Part shown: positions 29,057 to 38,472 of the stretch, one piece after another
How positions within the stretch are numbered: position 1 is the first letter of the stretch
Layout: every line of letters begins with the position of its first letter
NCBI GenBank assembly: GCA_030431875.1
Contig: JAUIIG010000004.1
Span: 26,212-90,211 of the forward strand
Source: Alphaproteobacteria bacterium
GTDB taxonomy: Bacteria; Pseudomonadota; Alphaproteobacteria; Sphingomonadales; Sphingomonadaceae
Length of the DNA: 64,000 bases
Reading direction: 5' to 3'
The notes under the pieces: model-generated
Told to the model about the DNA's origin: nothing
Database searches by the model: none
What the model saw: only the letters and a program-made list of their open reading frames with translations
Translations under genes and position numbers: made by a program

Positions 29057-30739
29057 GTGAGCGACACACCCAACTCTGCACCTGAGGCTGCAGGCGCGGC
29101 ACCGGGTGTGCCGATCGCTCCGGCATCCACTGAGGCGCCCGACAACAATCGGATCAGCCGCTATGGCTGGCATGCCATTATCCTGATGTCGTCGGCGCAG
29201 ATGATGAGCCTGCTCGACCGGCAGATCCTCTCCATCCTCGCCAACGACATCCGCGAAGACCTGGGCATCGGCGATGCCGAGATGGGCCTGCTTTACGGCA
29301 CCGTCTTCGCGCTGTTCTACGCGCTGTTCTCGCTGCCGCTGGGACGGCTGGTGGACGGCTGGATCCGCACCAAGCTTCTAGCGATCTGCCTTGCGGGTTG
29401 GTCGTTCTTCGCCGGTCTTTCCGCCTTCGCGCAGGGCTTCACCCTGCTGGCGATCTCGCGTCTTGGCGTGGGCATTGGCGAAGCCGCAACCCAACCGGCG
29501 GCCAACTCCGTGCTGTTCGACAGCCTGCCCAAGGGCCGCCGCGGCCTAGCCATGGGCGGCCTCGGCGTCGGCCTGGCGCTGGGCCTGGGCCTGTCGATGG
29601 CGCTGGGCGGCGTGGCGGCCGAATGGTGGGACAACCGCGTTGCCGCTGGCGGCGCGAGCTTCGGCTTTGCCGGGTGGCAGTTCGCCTTCCTCGTCGCGGC
29701 CCTGCCCGGCTTCCCGCTAGCCTGGCTGATCTACCGCCTGCGCGAGCCCGAGCGCGGCGCGATGGACGGTATCAAGACCAAGCCCGACCCGGCCCCGTTC
29801 AAGGCCAGCGCAGGCGTGCTCGGCGCTGTTACGCCTGGCACCAACTGGCTGAACCTGTACCGGCACGATGCCGGGGCCAAGCAGTGGACCATCAACCTTG
29901 TCGGCCTGGCCGTAATCATCGGCTTCTGTGCGCTGATGGTGAAGATCACTGGCGACTTCTCGCCGCGTCCCGCACTCGACTTCCACGCCTTCACGCTCAA
30001 CCCGCACGTGCTGCAATGGAGCGTCTTCGGCTTCGGCGCCTTCGTCGTGCTCAACTTGTTCCAGAACTTCCGCCTGACCGACAAGCCGACCTTCAAGGTC
30101 GCACTCAACCCGTCACTGCTGCTGCTGATGGTGATGGGCGGCTTGCAGACCGCGATCAACTACGGCGTGATGTTCGCCAGCCCGCAGATCCTGATCCGCC
30201 AGTTCGACATGTCGATGGCCGACGTGGGCCTGCAGTTCGGCCTGCTCTCTGCCGTGCTCGCCACCATCGGCGCGCTCGTGGCCGGGCCGCTGGCCGACTG
30301 GCTGGGCAACAAGATGGGCACGCGCGGAATGATCTACCTCGTGCTGCTCTCGCTGGGTATCTCACCCTTCTTCGGCATCTGGACCTACAGCGCCGAAGTG
30401 CTGAGCGACTTCTATATCCGCTACACCATCTTCTCGCTGATCCTCACGCTGTGGCTGCCGCCAACCTATGCCTTGCTGCTGGGCCTGGCCTTGCCGCGCA
30501 TGCGCGGGATCATTTTCTCGACCTACCTCGTCATCATGACGCTGCTCGGCCAGGGCCTCGGTCCCTATGTGGTCGGCATCATTTCCGACCAGAACGGCAA
30601 TGACCTGGCGGCCGCGCTGATCTCGCTGATGTGGGTCTGCCCGGTAATCGTGGGGCTGCTGCTGGTGGTGCTGACGCGCTACGGCAAGGACGAGGCCAGC
30701 ATGCTCGACCGCGCACGCGCGGGTGGTGAAGAGGTCTGA
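29057..30739 (+). CDS. MFS transporter (spinster-like)
   Basis: 560 aa, GTG start; MMSLLDRQILSILANDIREDLGIGDAEMGLLYGTVFALFYALFSLPLGRLVDGW. Confidence 0.9.
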   Translation: MSDTPNSAPEAAGAAPGVPIAPASTEAPDNNRISRYGWHAIILMSSAQMMSLLDRQILSILANDIREDLGIGDAEMGLLYGTVFALFYALFSLPLGRLVDGWIRTKLLAICLAGWSFFAGLSAFAQGFTLLAISRLGVGIGEAATQPAANSVLFDSLPKGRRGLAMGGLGVGLALGLGLSMALGGVAAEWWDNRVAAGGASFGFAGWQFAFLVAALPGFPLAWLIYRLREPERGAMDGIKTKPDPAPFKASAGVLGAVTPGTNWLNLYRHDAGAKQWTINLVGLAVIIGFCALMVKITGDFSPRPALDFHAFTLNPHVLQWSVFGFGAFVVLNLFQNFRLTDKPTFKVALNPSLLLLMVMGGLQTAINYGVMFASPQILIRQFDMSMADVGLQFGLLSAVLATIGALVAGPLADWLGNKMGTRGMIYLVLLSLGISPFFGIWTYSAEVLSDFYIRYTIFSLILTLWLPPTYALLLGLALPRMRGIIFSTYLVIMTLLGQGLGPYVVGIISDQNGNDLAAALISLMWVCPVIVGLLLVVLTRYGKDEASMLDRARAGGEEV

Positions 30740-30743
30740 TACA

Positions 30744-32282
30744 ATGCCCAATGTCCGTGATGCCGCCTTCGCCGTGTTCGAACATTTCGGTGTAGACCGG
30801 CTGTTCGGCAATCCCGGCTCTACCGAGCTGCCCATGCTCAAGGGTATGCCCTTCCCCTATATAATGGGTCTCAACGAGGCCGTGGTGGTGGGCATGGCGG
30901 ACGGCTTTGCGCGCGCGTCAGGCAAGCCAGCGCTGGTCAACCTGCACTCCGCCGCCGGCACCGGCCATTCGCTGGGCAACCTGTTCACCGCGTGGAAGAA
31001 CAACGCGCCCGTGGTGGTGACGGCGGGCCAGCAGGCACGCTCGATCCTGCCCTACGATCCATTCCTCTATGCCGAGCGGCCGAGCGAATTCCCACGGCCT
31101 TACGTCAAGTATTCGGTCGAACCCGCGCGCGCCGAAGACGTGCCGCTGGCCCTCGCACGCGCCTTTGCCATTGCCCTTACACCGCCGATGGGACCCGTCT
31201 TCGTCTCGATCCCGGTCGACGACTGGGAACGCGAGTGCGAGATGCCGGGGTTGCCCGATCTCGACACGATCACCCTGCCTTCGGACAATGGCATAGACCG
31301 GCTCGCCGCGCTGCTGGATGGGGCCAGTAATCCGGCGCTGGTTGTGGGCACCGGAGTTGCCAATGCCGGCGGCTGGCAGGCTGCCATTGCGCTGGCCGAA
31401 AAGACCGGCTGTGCGGTCTTCGCCGCGCCCTATGCGGCGCGTGAGACCTTTCCGGAAAACCACCCGCAGTTCGCGGGCTTCCTCAACGCCTGGCGCGATC
31501 AGATCCGCGACGCGCTCGATCCCTTCGACGCCATCCTCGTCGCCGGAGCACCGGTGTTCACCTACCATGTCGAAGGCAGCGGCCCTCACTGGCCCGCCCA
31601 CGCCAGGCTGATGGCGCTGAGCGACGATCCGCAGCACCTCGCCAACCTGCCCGGCGGCGGCGGTGTGCTGGGCAATCCGGCTGCCGGTCTCGCCAGGCTG
31701 GCCGAACGCGCCAAGGCGCGCGACTACGCCGGCCCCCGCCACCAGTTCATCACCCCTGAGCCGCAGATGACGGCTGCCTACGTGCTCAGCCGCATCGCCG
31801 CGCAGCGCCCGGAAAATGCCGTCATTGTGGAGGAGGCGCCGACCGCGCGGGGACCGGAGCACCAGACCCTGCCAATCGTGCGCGAGGGCGGTTTCTACTC
31901 CTGCGCCAGTGGCGGGCTTGGTTATTCGCTGCCCGGCGCGCTGGGCGTCTGCATGGGACAAGGCGACAAGGTGATCGCCATCCTCGGCGACGGCGCGGCC
32001 ATGTACACGATCCAGGGGCTGTTCACCGCGCACCAGCAGGGCCTGCCGGTCAGCGTCATCATCATGAACAACGCCGCGTATGCCGCACTTATGGGATTTT
32101 CCGGCGAGTTCGGCATGAATAGCGTGCCCGGTTGTGACCTGACAGGTCTCGACTTCGTCCAGTTGGCAAAGGGTCAAGCAATTGCAGGTCGCAGAGTCGA
32201 CTCGGTCGACAGCCTTGATGATGCCTTGCGCTGGAGCTTCGAGTCGCCAGAGCCGACTCTGTTGGATTTGCGCATCGCCTAG
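30744..32282 (+). CDS. Thiamine-diphosphate enzyme, benzoylformate decarboxylase-like
   Basis: From MPNVRDAAFAVFEHFGVDRLFGNPGSTELPMLKGMPFPYIMGLNEAVVVGMADGFARASGKPALVNLHSAAGTGHSLGNL; ThDP motif GDGAAMYTIQGLFTAHQQGLPVSVIIMNN. Confidence 0.88.
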   Translation: MPNVRDAAFAVFEHFGVDRLFGNPGSTELPMLKGMPFPYIMGLNEAVVVGMADGFARASGKPALVNLHSAAGTGHSLGNLFTAWKNNAPVVVTAGQQARSILPYDPFLYAERPSEFPRPYVKYSVEPARAEDVPLALARAFAIALTPPMGPVFVSIPVDDWERECEMPGLPDLDTITLPSDNGIDRLAALLDGASNPALVVGTGVANAGGWQAAIALAEKTGCAVFAAPYAARETFPENHPQFAGFLNAWRDQIRDALDPFDAILVAGAPVFTYHVEGSGPHWPAHARLMALSDDPQHLANLPGGGGVLGNPAAGLARLAERAKARDYAGPRHQFITPEPQMTAAYVLSRIAAQRPENAVIVEEAPTARGPEHQTLPIVREGGFYSCASGGLGYSLPGALGVCMGQGDKVIAILGDGAAMYTIQGLFTAHQQGLPVSVIIMNNAAYAALMGFSGEFGMNSVPGCDLTGLDFVQLAKGQAIAGRRVDSVDSLDDALRWSFESPEPTLLDLRIA

Positions 32283-32286
32283 GCCC

Positions 32287-32303
32287 GTTAAGTCCGTCTT
32301 AAC
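32287..32303. promoter_or_regulatory. CtrA-like binding site TTAA-N7-TTAAC (alternatively a small hairpin after the ThDP gene)
   Basis: GTTAAGTCCGTCTTAAC starts 5 nt after the stop at 32282 and about 260 nt upstream of the adhesin. Confidence 0.45.
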
Positions 32304-32564
32304 GAACCTTGCCCGGGCATTTACCGCGCAATTTATCCACTCAAACCGGCTCAATCAGGCACAATTCGTCGATTTTTTGCATTTTGGACGTGCGAAATCT
32401 AAAAATATCCCTAGCGTGTGCAGAGTCCGGAATCGGGCTTTTGCCGCAATCGGGGGATTGCGACACACATCAGGGGGGCATCCATGACTACCAGGGTCAG
32501 TCTCTCCTTTTTTGTCGATCCCCGCGGCTTCCGCACGGTTCGGTAAACAGGAGGAATCTCTACA

Positions 32565-35500
32565 ATGCCCAGTTCGAAAACAGCGCCGAAGTCTTTCGGC
32601 AAGATGACCACGATGGCGCTCGGCGCTTCGGGTCTCGCAATTGCAACGGTTGCCATGGTCGGCGCCAGCGCTGGCACTGCACAGGCGCAGAACTCTGACG
32701 AGTGCATCGTCGAGCGCAACGACGGCCCCGTCGTCGTCTCCGGCAGCGCCACAGGCCCGGACTCGCTCGCTTGCGGCGACGGTGCCGTAGCCAATGGCGC
32801 CAACACGACCGCGATCGGGGCAGATGCGCAGTCGACCGGCGGCAACAGCACTGCCGTTGGTGATGGAGCCTCGGCAACGGGTGCCAACTCCACCGCAACC
32901 GGCTTCGGCAGCGAAGCCAGCGGCGTCACCTCCACCGCCACTGGCTATCTGGCCCAGGCCACCGGCAACGGTTCGGTAGCGACAGGTTCGGTCGCAATTG
33001 CATCAGGCAGCGCATCGACGGCAACCGGTCGACTGACCGAAGCAACCGGCGCACGCAGCACCGCTACGGGTAACTCCGCCCGTGCCAACGGCAACCGCGC
33101 GACTGCCACCGGTGCAGACGCCATCGCATCCGGCGTTGAATCGACCGCCACCGGCACCGACGCCATCGCATCGGGCACCGGCTCGGTCGGCATGGGTTTC
33201 CAGTCACGCGCAGCCGGCGACGGCTCGGTCTCCATCGGCCAGAGCAGCCAGGCCTTCCAGGACGGCTCGACCTCGGTCGGTAACGACACGATTTCCAACG
33301 GCCTCGGCGCGACGGCAATCGGTAACCTTGCGGCATCTACGGGTGACCGCTCGACCGCTGTTGGTGATAATGCCGACGCAACCGGCGACGATGCGTCGGC
33401 GCTCGGCTCGGACGCCAGCGCCAACGCCGCCGCCTCGATCGCCATCGGCCTCTCTTCTGCTGCCACTTCCACCAACAGCACGGCCATCGGCACGGACGCG
33501 CGTACGACGGGTACCAACGGTATCGCGATCGGTACCGACACCCTGGTGCAGGGTGCTTCCTCGATCGCCATGGGCGATGGCTCGCGAGCAGTGGGCGACA
33601 ATGCGATTGCCCTGGGCGTTGGCGTAACGGCTGACACCAACGAAGTCGTGATCGGCAATGCCGCCAACACCTACGCCCTGACGGGCCTCGGCACCGGCGG
33701 TGCAGACGAAACCGTCCGCGTCGGCGCGGATGGCGAACTGTCCTCGGTTACCGACGACGTCTTCGACGACCTGATCGACGATGGCACGGGCGCAGACAGC
33801 GCCGAATATGGCGACAATGCCGTGGCATCCGGTGCTGGTTCGACCGCACTTGGTGACAACGCAGCGGCCACCGGAGCCAACTCCAGCGCGACTGGCTTCA
33901 ACTCGTCCGCAAGTGCAGACGGTGCGACAGCGAATGGTGCTGGAGCTTCCGCTTCGGGCACGAACTCGCTTGCCACGGGCAGCGGTGCGAACGCATTTGC
34001 CGAAAATGCCGCAGCCTTAGGTGCAGGCTCGTCCGCAGACAATAACGGTACGGCAGTCGGCACCTTTGCCGCTGCAGCCCAGAACGGAACCGCAACCGGT
34101 TCGTTCTCCAATGCCGCAGTCGGCGCTGTCGCCAATGGCTTTGGCGCCAACGCTTCGGGCACCGATGGCGTGGCCATTGGCCAGTTCGCTGGTGCGACCG
34201 ATACCGATACCTTCGCGGGTGGCCGCAATGCGCAGGCCAGCGCCGACGGCGCAATCGCCATCGGTGCGGACTCGGTAGCCAACCAGGGTGGTGCCGTTGC
34301 CGTGGGTGACAATGCCCAGGCGACCAACACCCAGGCAGTTGCCATCGGCCAGAACGCAGTCGCCAGCGGTTCGACCGCTGTCGGTGGCGGCTCCGCTGCC
34401 ACGGGTGCCAACTCGGCAGCCTTCGGCATCAACGCCACGGCTTCGGGCGACGACAGCACCTCGCTGGGCGAAAACTCCGATGCCACCGGCGCGGATTCCA
34501 CCGCAGTCGGCCAGAACGCCCAGGCGACTGCCGATGACGCCAGCGCATTCGGTGACGATGCTACCGCCAGCGGTGCCAATTCGACCGCAGCCGGTGCCAG
34601 CGCCGTCGCTGCAAGTGTCGGTGACTCGGCCTTCGGTGCCGGTGCATCGGCTACCGGCGGCAGCGCTACTGCGATCGGTATCAGCACTTCGGCTTCGGGC
34701 GCAGGCAGCACGGCTGTCGGCGTCGGTTCGACCGCGACTGACACTGCTGCATCCGCCTTCGGCTTCTTCTCGACTGCTTCGGGCGTGGGCAGCGCCGCGT
34801 TCGGTCCGGTGGCGACTGCCACCGGTTTCGAGTCGGTTGCAGTAGGCGGCACGTCTTCATCGACCGCAGACGGCGCAGTTGCCGTCGGCGGCCAGTCGAC
34901 TGCTTCGGGTGTTCAGTCGATCGCTGTCGGCCAGTTTTCGAGCGCTTCCGGCCTGCTTGCCACGGCCAGCGGTTCGGGCAGCAGCGCCAGCGGCGAATCG
35001 TCGGCGGCCTTTGGTGAGAACAGCGCGGCTTCTGCGCTGGGTGCTTCCGCCCTGGGCGCACAGTCGGTGGCATCGGCCGAAGGCTCCACCGCAGTAGGCG
35101 CAGTCTCGACCGCCAGCGGCGACGCTTCGACGGCTGTTGGTGTCAACGCCACGGCTTCCGGCGAAAGCTCGGTCGCTCTTGGTGATGACGCTGCTGCCTC
35201 GGCCGCCTCGTCCATCGCCATCGGTGAACAGGCAGCAGCATCGGGCGATAACTCGTTTGCTGCCGGTGCCAACTCCGCCGCAAGCGGCCTTGACGCGGTT
35301 GCCCTGGGCAACGGTGCGACCGCATCTGACGAAGACGCTCTGGCCCTTGGCCAGGGTGCCCAGTCGACCGGCTTCCACTCGACTTCGGTCGGTGCGGAAT
35401 CGCAGGCAACCGGTGCAGGTGACACCGCGGTCGGCTGGCAGGCTTCCGCCACCGGCGGCCAGTCGACCGCAACCGGTCGCCAGGCTTCGGCCAGCGGCTT

Positions 35501-38285
35501 CCAGTCGAGCGCCTACGGCCAGTCGGCCAACGCAGCCGGCGCACAGTCGGTCGCCAACGGCTTTGGCTCGCAGGCTACGGCAGACGGCAGCGTTGCCATC
35601 GGTAACGCAGCCAACGGTGCAGGCGTAGATTCCTTCGCAGGCGGCACCAACGCCAATGCGGCGGAAGAAGGCACTGTAGCCATCGGCCGCAACTCCAACG
35701 CACTGTCGACCGGTGCAGTCGCCATCGGTGACGGTGCCACGGCTGACGGCTCGACCGCAGTGGGTGCCGGCGCAACGGCCGTCGGTGCCGACACGGCAGC
35801 CTACGGTGCCAATGCACAGGCAGTTGCTACCCATGCGACTGCCCTGGGTGAGAACTCGCTCGCCAATGGCGTTGGTTCGACCGCAGTCGGCCAGCTGGCA
35901 TCGGCCACGGCAAGTGCTGCATCGGCACTTGGTGAAGCTTCGGTCGCAAGTGCTGGCGGCTCGACGGCCGTCGGCTCGGTCGCGACCGCAACCGGCAATG
36001 CCTCGACGGCGGTTGGTCGCCTGTCGGTCGCTTCCGGCGGCCTCGCCAGTGCACTGGGCGCCGAAGCGGTAGCCAGCGGAGACCGCAGCGTCGCTGTCGG
36101 TAACCAGGCCGTATCCAGCGGTACGCAGAGCACCACCACCGGTGTGTTCTCGCTCGCTTCCGGTACGGGCTCGACCGCCAACGGTTACCAGGCCAGTGCA
36201 ACGGGCACCGACTCGGTGGCCGTGGGTATCGACTCGGTAGCCAGCGACGAAGATGCAGTGGCCATTGGCCAGACGGCAATCGCCAGCGGCTTCCACTCCA
36301 CTTCGGTAGGTGCGGAATCGCAGGCAACCGGTGCTGGTGACACGGCCCTGGGCTGGCAGGCTTCGGCCACGGGTGGTCAGGCGACCGCTACGGGTCGCCA
36401 GGCTTCGGCCAGCGGCTTCCAGTCGAGCGCCTATGGCCAGTCGGCCAACGCCTCTGGCGCCCAGTCGACCGCTTCCGGCTTCGGCGCGGCGGCTTCGGGC
36501 ATCAGCGCGACGGCAACGGGTACCGGGGCCAACGCCTCGGCTGACCGTGCCACGGCGAGCGGCAGCAATGCCTCGGCATCGGGTGTGGCCAGCGCCGCAT
36601 ACGGTAACGAAGCCAACGCCTCGGGCACTGACAGCGTCGCTGTCGGCCAGCAGTCGGTAGCTTCGGCAACCGATGCCACGTCGGTGGGTGCACGCGCCAA
36701 TGCCACTGGCGAAAATGCCACGGCACTGGGTACCGACACTGATGCAACCGGGCTCGACTCGGTCGCCATCGGCAACGGCGCACAGGCAACCGACGAAGAC
36801 GCAGTGGCCCTGGGCCAGACGGCGATCGCCAGCGGCTTCCACTCCACCTCGGTGGGTGCGGAATCGCAGGCCACCGGCGCTGGTGACACGGCCCTGGGTT
36901 GGCAGGCTGCAGCCACGGGTGGTCAGTCGACCGCCACGGGTCGCCAGTCGTCGGCTTCGGGCCTCCAGTCGAGCGCCTACGGCCAGAGCAGCTTTGCCAG
37001 CGGCGACGGCTCGGTTGCTGTCGGCTTCGCAGCCAACTCGACCGCGGGCGATGCCATCGCCATCGGTTCGGCCGCCAGCGCAACCGGCGGTGCCGGCATT
37101 GCCATGGGCCTGAACTCGGCAGCGACCGGTGCGACCAGCGTTTCCATCGGTGCCGCTTCGGCGGCTTCCGGCCTCGACGCAGTTGCCATGGGTAACGGTG
37201 CTGTGGCCAGCGACGAAGACGCACTGGCTCTCGGCCAGGGTGCCCAGTCGACCGGCTTCCACTCGACCGCGGTCGGTGCGGAATCGGTTGCTTCGGCAGC
37301 CGGTGACACGGCCCTCGGCTGGCAGGCTTCGGCCACCGGCGGACAGGCCACGGCCACGGGTCGCCAGGCTTCGGCCAGCGGCTTCCAGTCGAGCGCCTAC
37401 GGCCAGGGTTCCAGCGCTGCTGGTGCCCAGTCGCTGGCTGGTGGCTTCGGCTCCAGCGCAGCCGGCGGCCAGTCGATCGCTCTGGGTAACGCTGCAGTAG
37501 CAAGCGCCGAAGACGCGGTTGCCATCGGTGACCTCGCCCAGGCCGGGTTCCACTCGACGGCAGTCGGTGGCGAAGCACTGGCCAACGGCACGGGGGCCAC
37601 GGCCTTCGGCTGGCAGGCCAATGCCTCGGGCAACCAGTCGACCGCTGTGGGTCGCCAGGCAGCTGCCTCGGCCCTGCAGTCGACCGCCATCGGCCAGAGC
37701 GCCACGGCAGCCTTCGACGGTTCGACCGCCATCGGCTTCGGTGCCACCAGCACCGCTGCCAACCAGGTCGCCCTTGGCGGCACGGGTAGTGCGGTCCGCA
37801 TCGGCGACATCGCTGCCAGCACTGCTGCGCAGATCGATGCCGGCGAAGTGATGACCGTCGACGCCAACGGTGTCGTGGGTGTCGATCCGAGCGTCCGCGC
37901 CGACATCGCCGCCAACACGGCAGCGATTGCGGTCAACTCGGGCCTCATCGCCACCAACGCCGGCAACATCGCCGCCAACGCGGCTGCGATCGGTGTCCTG
38001 CAGGGTCAGACGGCTACCCTCTTCGATCTCACCGCACAGAACGCCCGCGGCGTTCGTGAGGCGAACGAAGGTGTGGCAATGGCCCTGTCGATGGAATCGC
38101 CGGTCCTGATGCCGACCGACAGCTTCGGCATCTCCGGTGGCTTCGGCTATTACAACGACCGTGTCGCCGGTTCGGCCAGCTTCGCCGCCCGGATCAGCGA
38201 CAACGCGCAGTTCACCGGTGGCTTCGGCATCGGCTTTAGCGAAGGCGAAGTTGGCGCCCGCGCCGGCTTCCAGGTCACCTGGTAA
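32565..38285 (+). CDS. Trimeric autotransporter adhesin, YadA-like head repeats with C-terminal YadA anchor
   Basis: 1906 aa; signal-like N-terminus, about 1700 residues of TAxGxxAxAxG(x)NSTAxG head repeats, C-terminal GVAMALSMESPVLMPTDSFGISGGFGYYNDRVAGSASFAARISDNAQFTGGFGIGFSEGEVGARAGFQVTW. Confidence 0.92.
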   Translation: MPSSKTAPKSFGKMTTMALGASGLAIATVAMVGASAGTAQAQNSDECIVERNDGPVVVSGSATGPDSLACGDGAVANGANTTAIGADAQSTGGNSTAVGDGASATGANSTATGFGSEASGVTSTATGYLAQATGNGSVATGSVAIASGSASTATGRLTEATGARSTATGNSARANGNRATATGADAIASGVESTATGTDAIASGTGSVGMGFQSRAAGDGSVSIGQSSQAFQDGSTSVGNDTISNGLGATAIGNLAASTGDRSTAVGDNADATGDDASALGSDASANAAASIAIGLSSAATSTNSTAIGTDARTTGTNGIAIGTDTLVQGASSIAMGDGSRAVGDNAIALGVGVTADTNEVVIGNAANTYALTGLGTGGADETVRVGADGELSSVTDDVFDDLIDDGTGADSAEYGDNAVASGAGSTALGDNAAATGANSSATGFNSSASADGATANGAGASASGTNSLATGSGANAFAENAAALGAGSSADNNGTAVGTFAAAAQNGTATGSFSNAAVGAVANGFGANASGTDGVAIGQFAGATDTDTFAGGRNAQASADGAIAIGADSVANQGGAVAVGDNAQATNTQAVAIGQNAVASGSTAVGGGSAATGANSAAFGINATASGDDSTSLGENSDATGADSTAVGQNAQATADDASAFGDDATASGANSTAAGASAVAASVGDSAFGAGASATGGSATAIGISTSASGAGSTAVGVGSTATDTAASAFGFFSTASGVGSAAFGPVATATGFESVAVGGTSSSTADGAVAVGGQSTASGVQSIAVGQFSSASGLLATASGSGSSASGESSAAFGENSAASALGASALGAQSVASAEGSTAVGAVSTASGDASTAVGVNATASGESSVALGDDAAASAASSIAIGEQAAASGDNSFAAGANSAASGLDAVALGNGATASDEDALALGQGAQSTGFHSTSVGAESQATGAGDTAVGWQASATGGQSTATGRQASASGFQSSAYGQSANAAGAQSVANGFGSQATADGSVAIGNAANGAGVDSFAGGTNANAAEEGTVAIGRNSNALSTGAVAIGDGATADGSTAVGAGATAVGADTAAYGANAQAVATHATALGENSLANGVGSTAVGQLASATASAASALGEASVASAGGSTAVGSVATATGNASTAVGRLSVASGGLASALGAEAVASGDRSVAVGNQAVSSGTQSTTTGVFSLASGTGSTANGYQASATGTDSVAVGIDSVASDEDAVAIGQTAIASGFHSTSVGAESQATGAGDTALGWQASATGGQATATGRQASASGFQSSAYGQSANASGAQSTASGFGAAASGISATATGTGANASADRATASGSNASASGVASAAYGNEANASGTDSVAVGQQSVASATDATSVGARANATGENATALGTDTDATGLDSVAIGNGAQATDEDAVALGQTAIASGFHSTSVGAESQATGAGDTALGWQAAATGGQSTATGRQSSASGLQSSAYGQSSFASGDGSVAVGFAANSTAGDAIAIGSAASATGGAGIAMGLNSAATGATSVSIGAASAASGLDAVAMGNGAVASDEDALALGQGAQSTGFHSTAVGAESVASAAGDTALGWQASATGGQATATGRQASASGFQSSAYGQGSSAAGAQSLAGGFGSSAAGGQSIALGNAAVASAEDAVAIGDLAQAGFHSTAVGGEALANGTGATAFGWQANASGNQSTAVGRQAAASALQSTAIGQSATAAFDGSTAIGFGATSTAANQVALGGTGSAVRIGDIAASTAAQIDAGEVMTVDANGVVGVDPSVRADIAANTAAIAVNSGLIATNAGNIAANAAAIGVLQGQTATLFDLTAQNARGVREANEGVAMALSMESPVLMPTDSFGISGGFGYYNDRVAGSASFAARISDNAQFTGGFGIGFSEGEVGARAGFQVTW
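35328..37720 (+). repeat. Five long intragenic repeats (about 70 residues each) inside the adhesin head
   Basis: Units starting DEDA(L/V)A(L/I)GQ..(G)FHST(S/A)VGAES..GDTA(V/L)GWQA.ATGGQ(S/A)TATGRQ(A/S)SASGFQSSAYGQ begin near 35328, 36246, 36793, 37211 and (divergent) 37507. An identical 41-mer occurs at 35475, 36393 and 37359. Confidence 0.88.
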
Positions 38286-38327
38286 GACCTTAGGGTCACA
38301 ACGAACCTCCTCCGAACTGGGGAGCTT

Positions 38328-38351
38328 GGGGGCGGCCGAAAGGTCGCCCCC
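38328..38351 (+). terminator. Hairpin with GAAA tetraloop downstream of the adhesin
   Basis: GGGGGCGGCC-GAAA-GGTCGCCCCC followed by ATTCATTT. Confidence 0.65.
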
Positions 38352-38402
38352 ATTCATTTGTGCTAAGGCGTTCGGCGCGCTGCCTCGCGCTGACCGGCCA
38401 CA

Positions 38403-38446
38403 ACAAGAAAGGCGCGGCAGGAGCTAACCTGCCGCGCCTTTCTTGT
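38403..38446. terminator. Bidirectional intrinsic terminator between convergent genes
   Basis: Perfect 19-bp inverted repeat ACAAGAAAGGCGCGGCAGG-AGCTAA-CCTGCCGCGCCTTTCTTGT. Confidence 0.88.
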
Positions 38447-38472
38447 GCACCGCGCTGCTGCCGGTCAGGCGA

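Noticed and set aside
32800-37800. Repetitive DNA that might suggest a CRISPR or satellite array
   Set aside because: The repeats stay in frame in one long ORF and encode YadA head motifs. There are no unique spacers of constant size.
33671-38357. Long antisense ORFs (393 and 1166 aa) opposite the adhesin
   Set aside because: They mirror the Ala/Ser/Gly/Thr-rich repeat codons on the plus strand. The translations are low-complexity and have no convincing start or domain.
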